From: Styela clava
Lineage: Eukaryota > Chordata > Ascidiacea > Stolidobranchia > Styelidae
Assembly (NCBI RefSeq): GCF_964204865.1
Contig: NC_135254.1
Coordinates: 11,351,001-11,415,000, forward strand
Reading direction: 5' to 3'
Length of the DNA: 64,000 nucleotides
Under the pieces are notes generated by a model. The model saw nothing but the letters and a program-made list of their open reading frames with translations, did no database searches and was not told where the DNA came from. Positions 62,401 through 64,000 of this stretch are shown here, piece after piece; within the stretch, counting starts at the first letter, position 1; each line of letters starts with the position of its first letter. The position numbers and the translations under genes are program-made.

Positions 62401-63940
62401 TTTGCCTGCTATTTGTTAGAAGACAATTATAGCTGTTTTCGTTGAATATTTTATGGATTTATTTTGTCGTGTCTGACTTGAACTATATAATCAAGAATTA
62501 TGTATCGACGCCCATCTTTCGAGGTCGATATTTTGTTGTGCTTTAAAAGAATATATCACTCCCTTACCATCTCGCAAACAGTATTTACTGTACTATCGTG
62601 TTAATGTCTCACTACTAATCCTATGTTTCTGCTTATATCAGGACAAGCTAAAAGATGAGACCAAAACCTAACCCAACATGAACATAGTAAAAGAAAATAG
62701 ATTCGAAAATGGGTGATGGGGCAATCACCAAGAAACTATAACAGGATCGTGCCGTATTTACTACCGTGGATTTATGATCTTTCGATGGCCAAACAAAAAG
62801 AATAATTACTAAAATTTATCGAAAGTAGGCGCGGAAATCAATAGCACCTGTAAATTCCTATGTTCTAAAATTAGTATTCAGAATTAATTGAGGTTCTAAT
62901 TAACTAAATTTTCTAAATTCTAAATTTTTTTTTCGATGACTAAAAGGGAATTTAAAAAATGGTTCCATTCCAGGTTTCCCACCATGTTTTGTTTTGATTT
63001 GAAGTTACTTTGAGAGAGAGAGATATTTCTAAGTGATATATCTAGTCCGAAAACGTCGCGTCAGTCTGCTCGAAGCGCACGTGATGCTTTTATATAGTTA
63101 CACGTTACATAACCTTCTCTTGGTTTGTCTCGAGTTTGAATGAAGCTCCATAGGCGTGCCTCTTCAAGATGACACAGCAACTTTTTGTTTGTTTTTCTGC
63201 TTGTAATAGTCACAATTTCTGAGCATTGGTGGAATATTTCTATCGGAATTAATCCAATTTCGAAAAATTTGTTTTGATATCAGTATTGGCTATGCTGACT
63301 TTATATGACAGCTGACTTTACTGATATTCTCATTACCTTTATACAATATGAAATGTCAAAATAAGTGATGCTTCGTATTAGGAAAGACATTTGACAAACA
63401 ATGGATGACGTCATCTTTCATGTGGTAGTCACGTGGACACAATATGGCGTACTCGACTAGTTCAATATGTTGAAGGTCGATGGCTGACGCTGATTACAAA
63501 AGAGATTTATTTAGTTTCCATTTACCACCGTCCACCACGTCTGAAATAACGTAGTACACGATATACCTGTCTGTTGGGTAATATAATATGACTTTTCATG
63601 ATACATGTGTTCTAGTTAATGCCAAAATACTGTGCATACTTGAATATAGCTTTGTCTCATATTTATACCACAGTCCTGGTTGGACATGTTCAGCTTACTG
63701 TCTTTCTCGACATATTTTAAGAAAAAAAATTCTTTCCCTGGAATTGACGTGTTTGTGGAAGTAGTGACGCTTTCCGTTGAGTAATCACTCGCCATTCGAA
63801 CCCGTTTTTATTTTTACCGCATAAAATTTGCGAAATTTTCTCTGAAGCAAACTCGTTATCGGTGTTTGTTTCCATCCTTCCCTGTTACCACCGACTGTGG
63901 GAGTAAGAATTATAAAGGATGTTGCTCTTCCGTTCATCGT
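47455..63940. other. Gene desert, right part
   Basis: No recognisable gene, RNA gene or intact transposon. It contains TGACGTCA at 60972, 61944 and 63406; AAAATGGCG or its complement near 53212, 54868 and 54968; and a GC-rich patch at about 59270-59640. Candidate Met-Ala short frames at 53214-53375 and 59532-59618 have no homology I recognise. Confidence 0.5.
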
Positions 63941-64000
63941 TTAAACCAAATATAAAAAATGGCGTTCAAGCATTCGACCAGTATAATAATCAGAGTCTCG
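63910..64000 (+). promoter_or_regulatory. Possible gene start at the window edge
   Basis: TATAAAGG at about 63912 is followed 47 bp later by AAAAAATGGCGTTCAAG. The ATG at 63959 stays open for the 14 codons to the window end (MAFKHSTSIIIRVS). TATA spacing and the A-rich start context fit a promoter and 5' coding end, but the evidence is thin. Confidence 0.25.

Noticed and set aside
1..64000. CRISPR arrays, bacterial operons, phage or viral genes
   Set aside because: No regularly spaced direct repeats and no such coding sequence; the DNA is clearly animal nuclear sequence with introns.

Overview
The window is AT-rich animal nuclear DNA. It shows GT-AG introns, mostly short exons, dispersed MITE- and SINE-like repeats, and genes with clear bilaterian orthologues. 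Short introns and small intergenic gaps in the first half, vertebrate-like protein sequences (SCAI, PIN4, DUSP11, LRRC58, GILT) and the style of the palindromic repeats make me lean to an invertebrate chordate, most likely an ascidian such as Ciona. That assignment is inference, not proof.

Layout. At 1-1125 (+) lies the 3' part of a gene ending in a death domain. Its first visible exon changes reading frame twice, so it is a pseudogene, an indel-bearing assembly or a fast-diverging gene. At 2696-10307 (-) is a complete 16-exon SCAI gene (567 aa reconstructed, phases all consistent). Upstream on the same strand is intronless SNRPD3 (Sm-D3, 11345-11746). From 11.75 to 20.17 kb there is no intact gene; it holds repeats and an inverted duplication whose arms each carry a degenerate THAP-domain exon next to a GTCACGTGAC promoter-like site. 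At 20176-21291 (+) is intronless LRRC58. At 22265-26481 (+) is an eight-exon GILT-type lysosomal thiol reductase. It has two alternative versions of the exon carrying the second active-site cysteine, 27 nt apart. At 28338-30022 (-) is two-exon DUSP11 and at 30522-30908 (-) intronless PIN4.

From about 30.9 kb to the end (33 kb) I find no convincing gene. This stretch contains old repeats, seven perfect TGACGTCA palindromes (well above chance), several AAAATGGCG motifs and a few patches that look like promoter plus short Met-Ala ORF. One possible gene start lies 42 bp from the window edge. This may be regulatory DNA or the long intron or upstream region of a gene outside the window.

The genes are mostly housekeeping and unrelated in pathway: nuclear transcription cofactor (SCAI), pre-mRNA splicing (SNRPD3), RNA 5'-phosphatase (DUSP11), parvulin isomerase (PIN4), ubiquitin-ligase-type LRR protein (LRRC58), lysosomal disulfide reduction (GILT). 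The most notable observation is the GILT exon pair, whose 27-nt separation should enforce mutually exclusive splicing and would swap the CPGC active site for CPDC.
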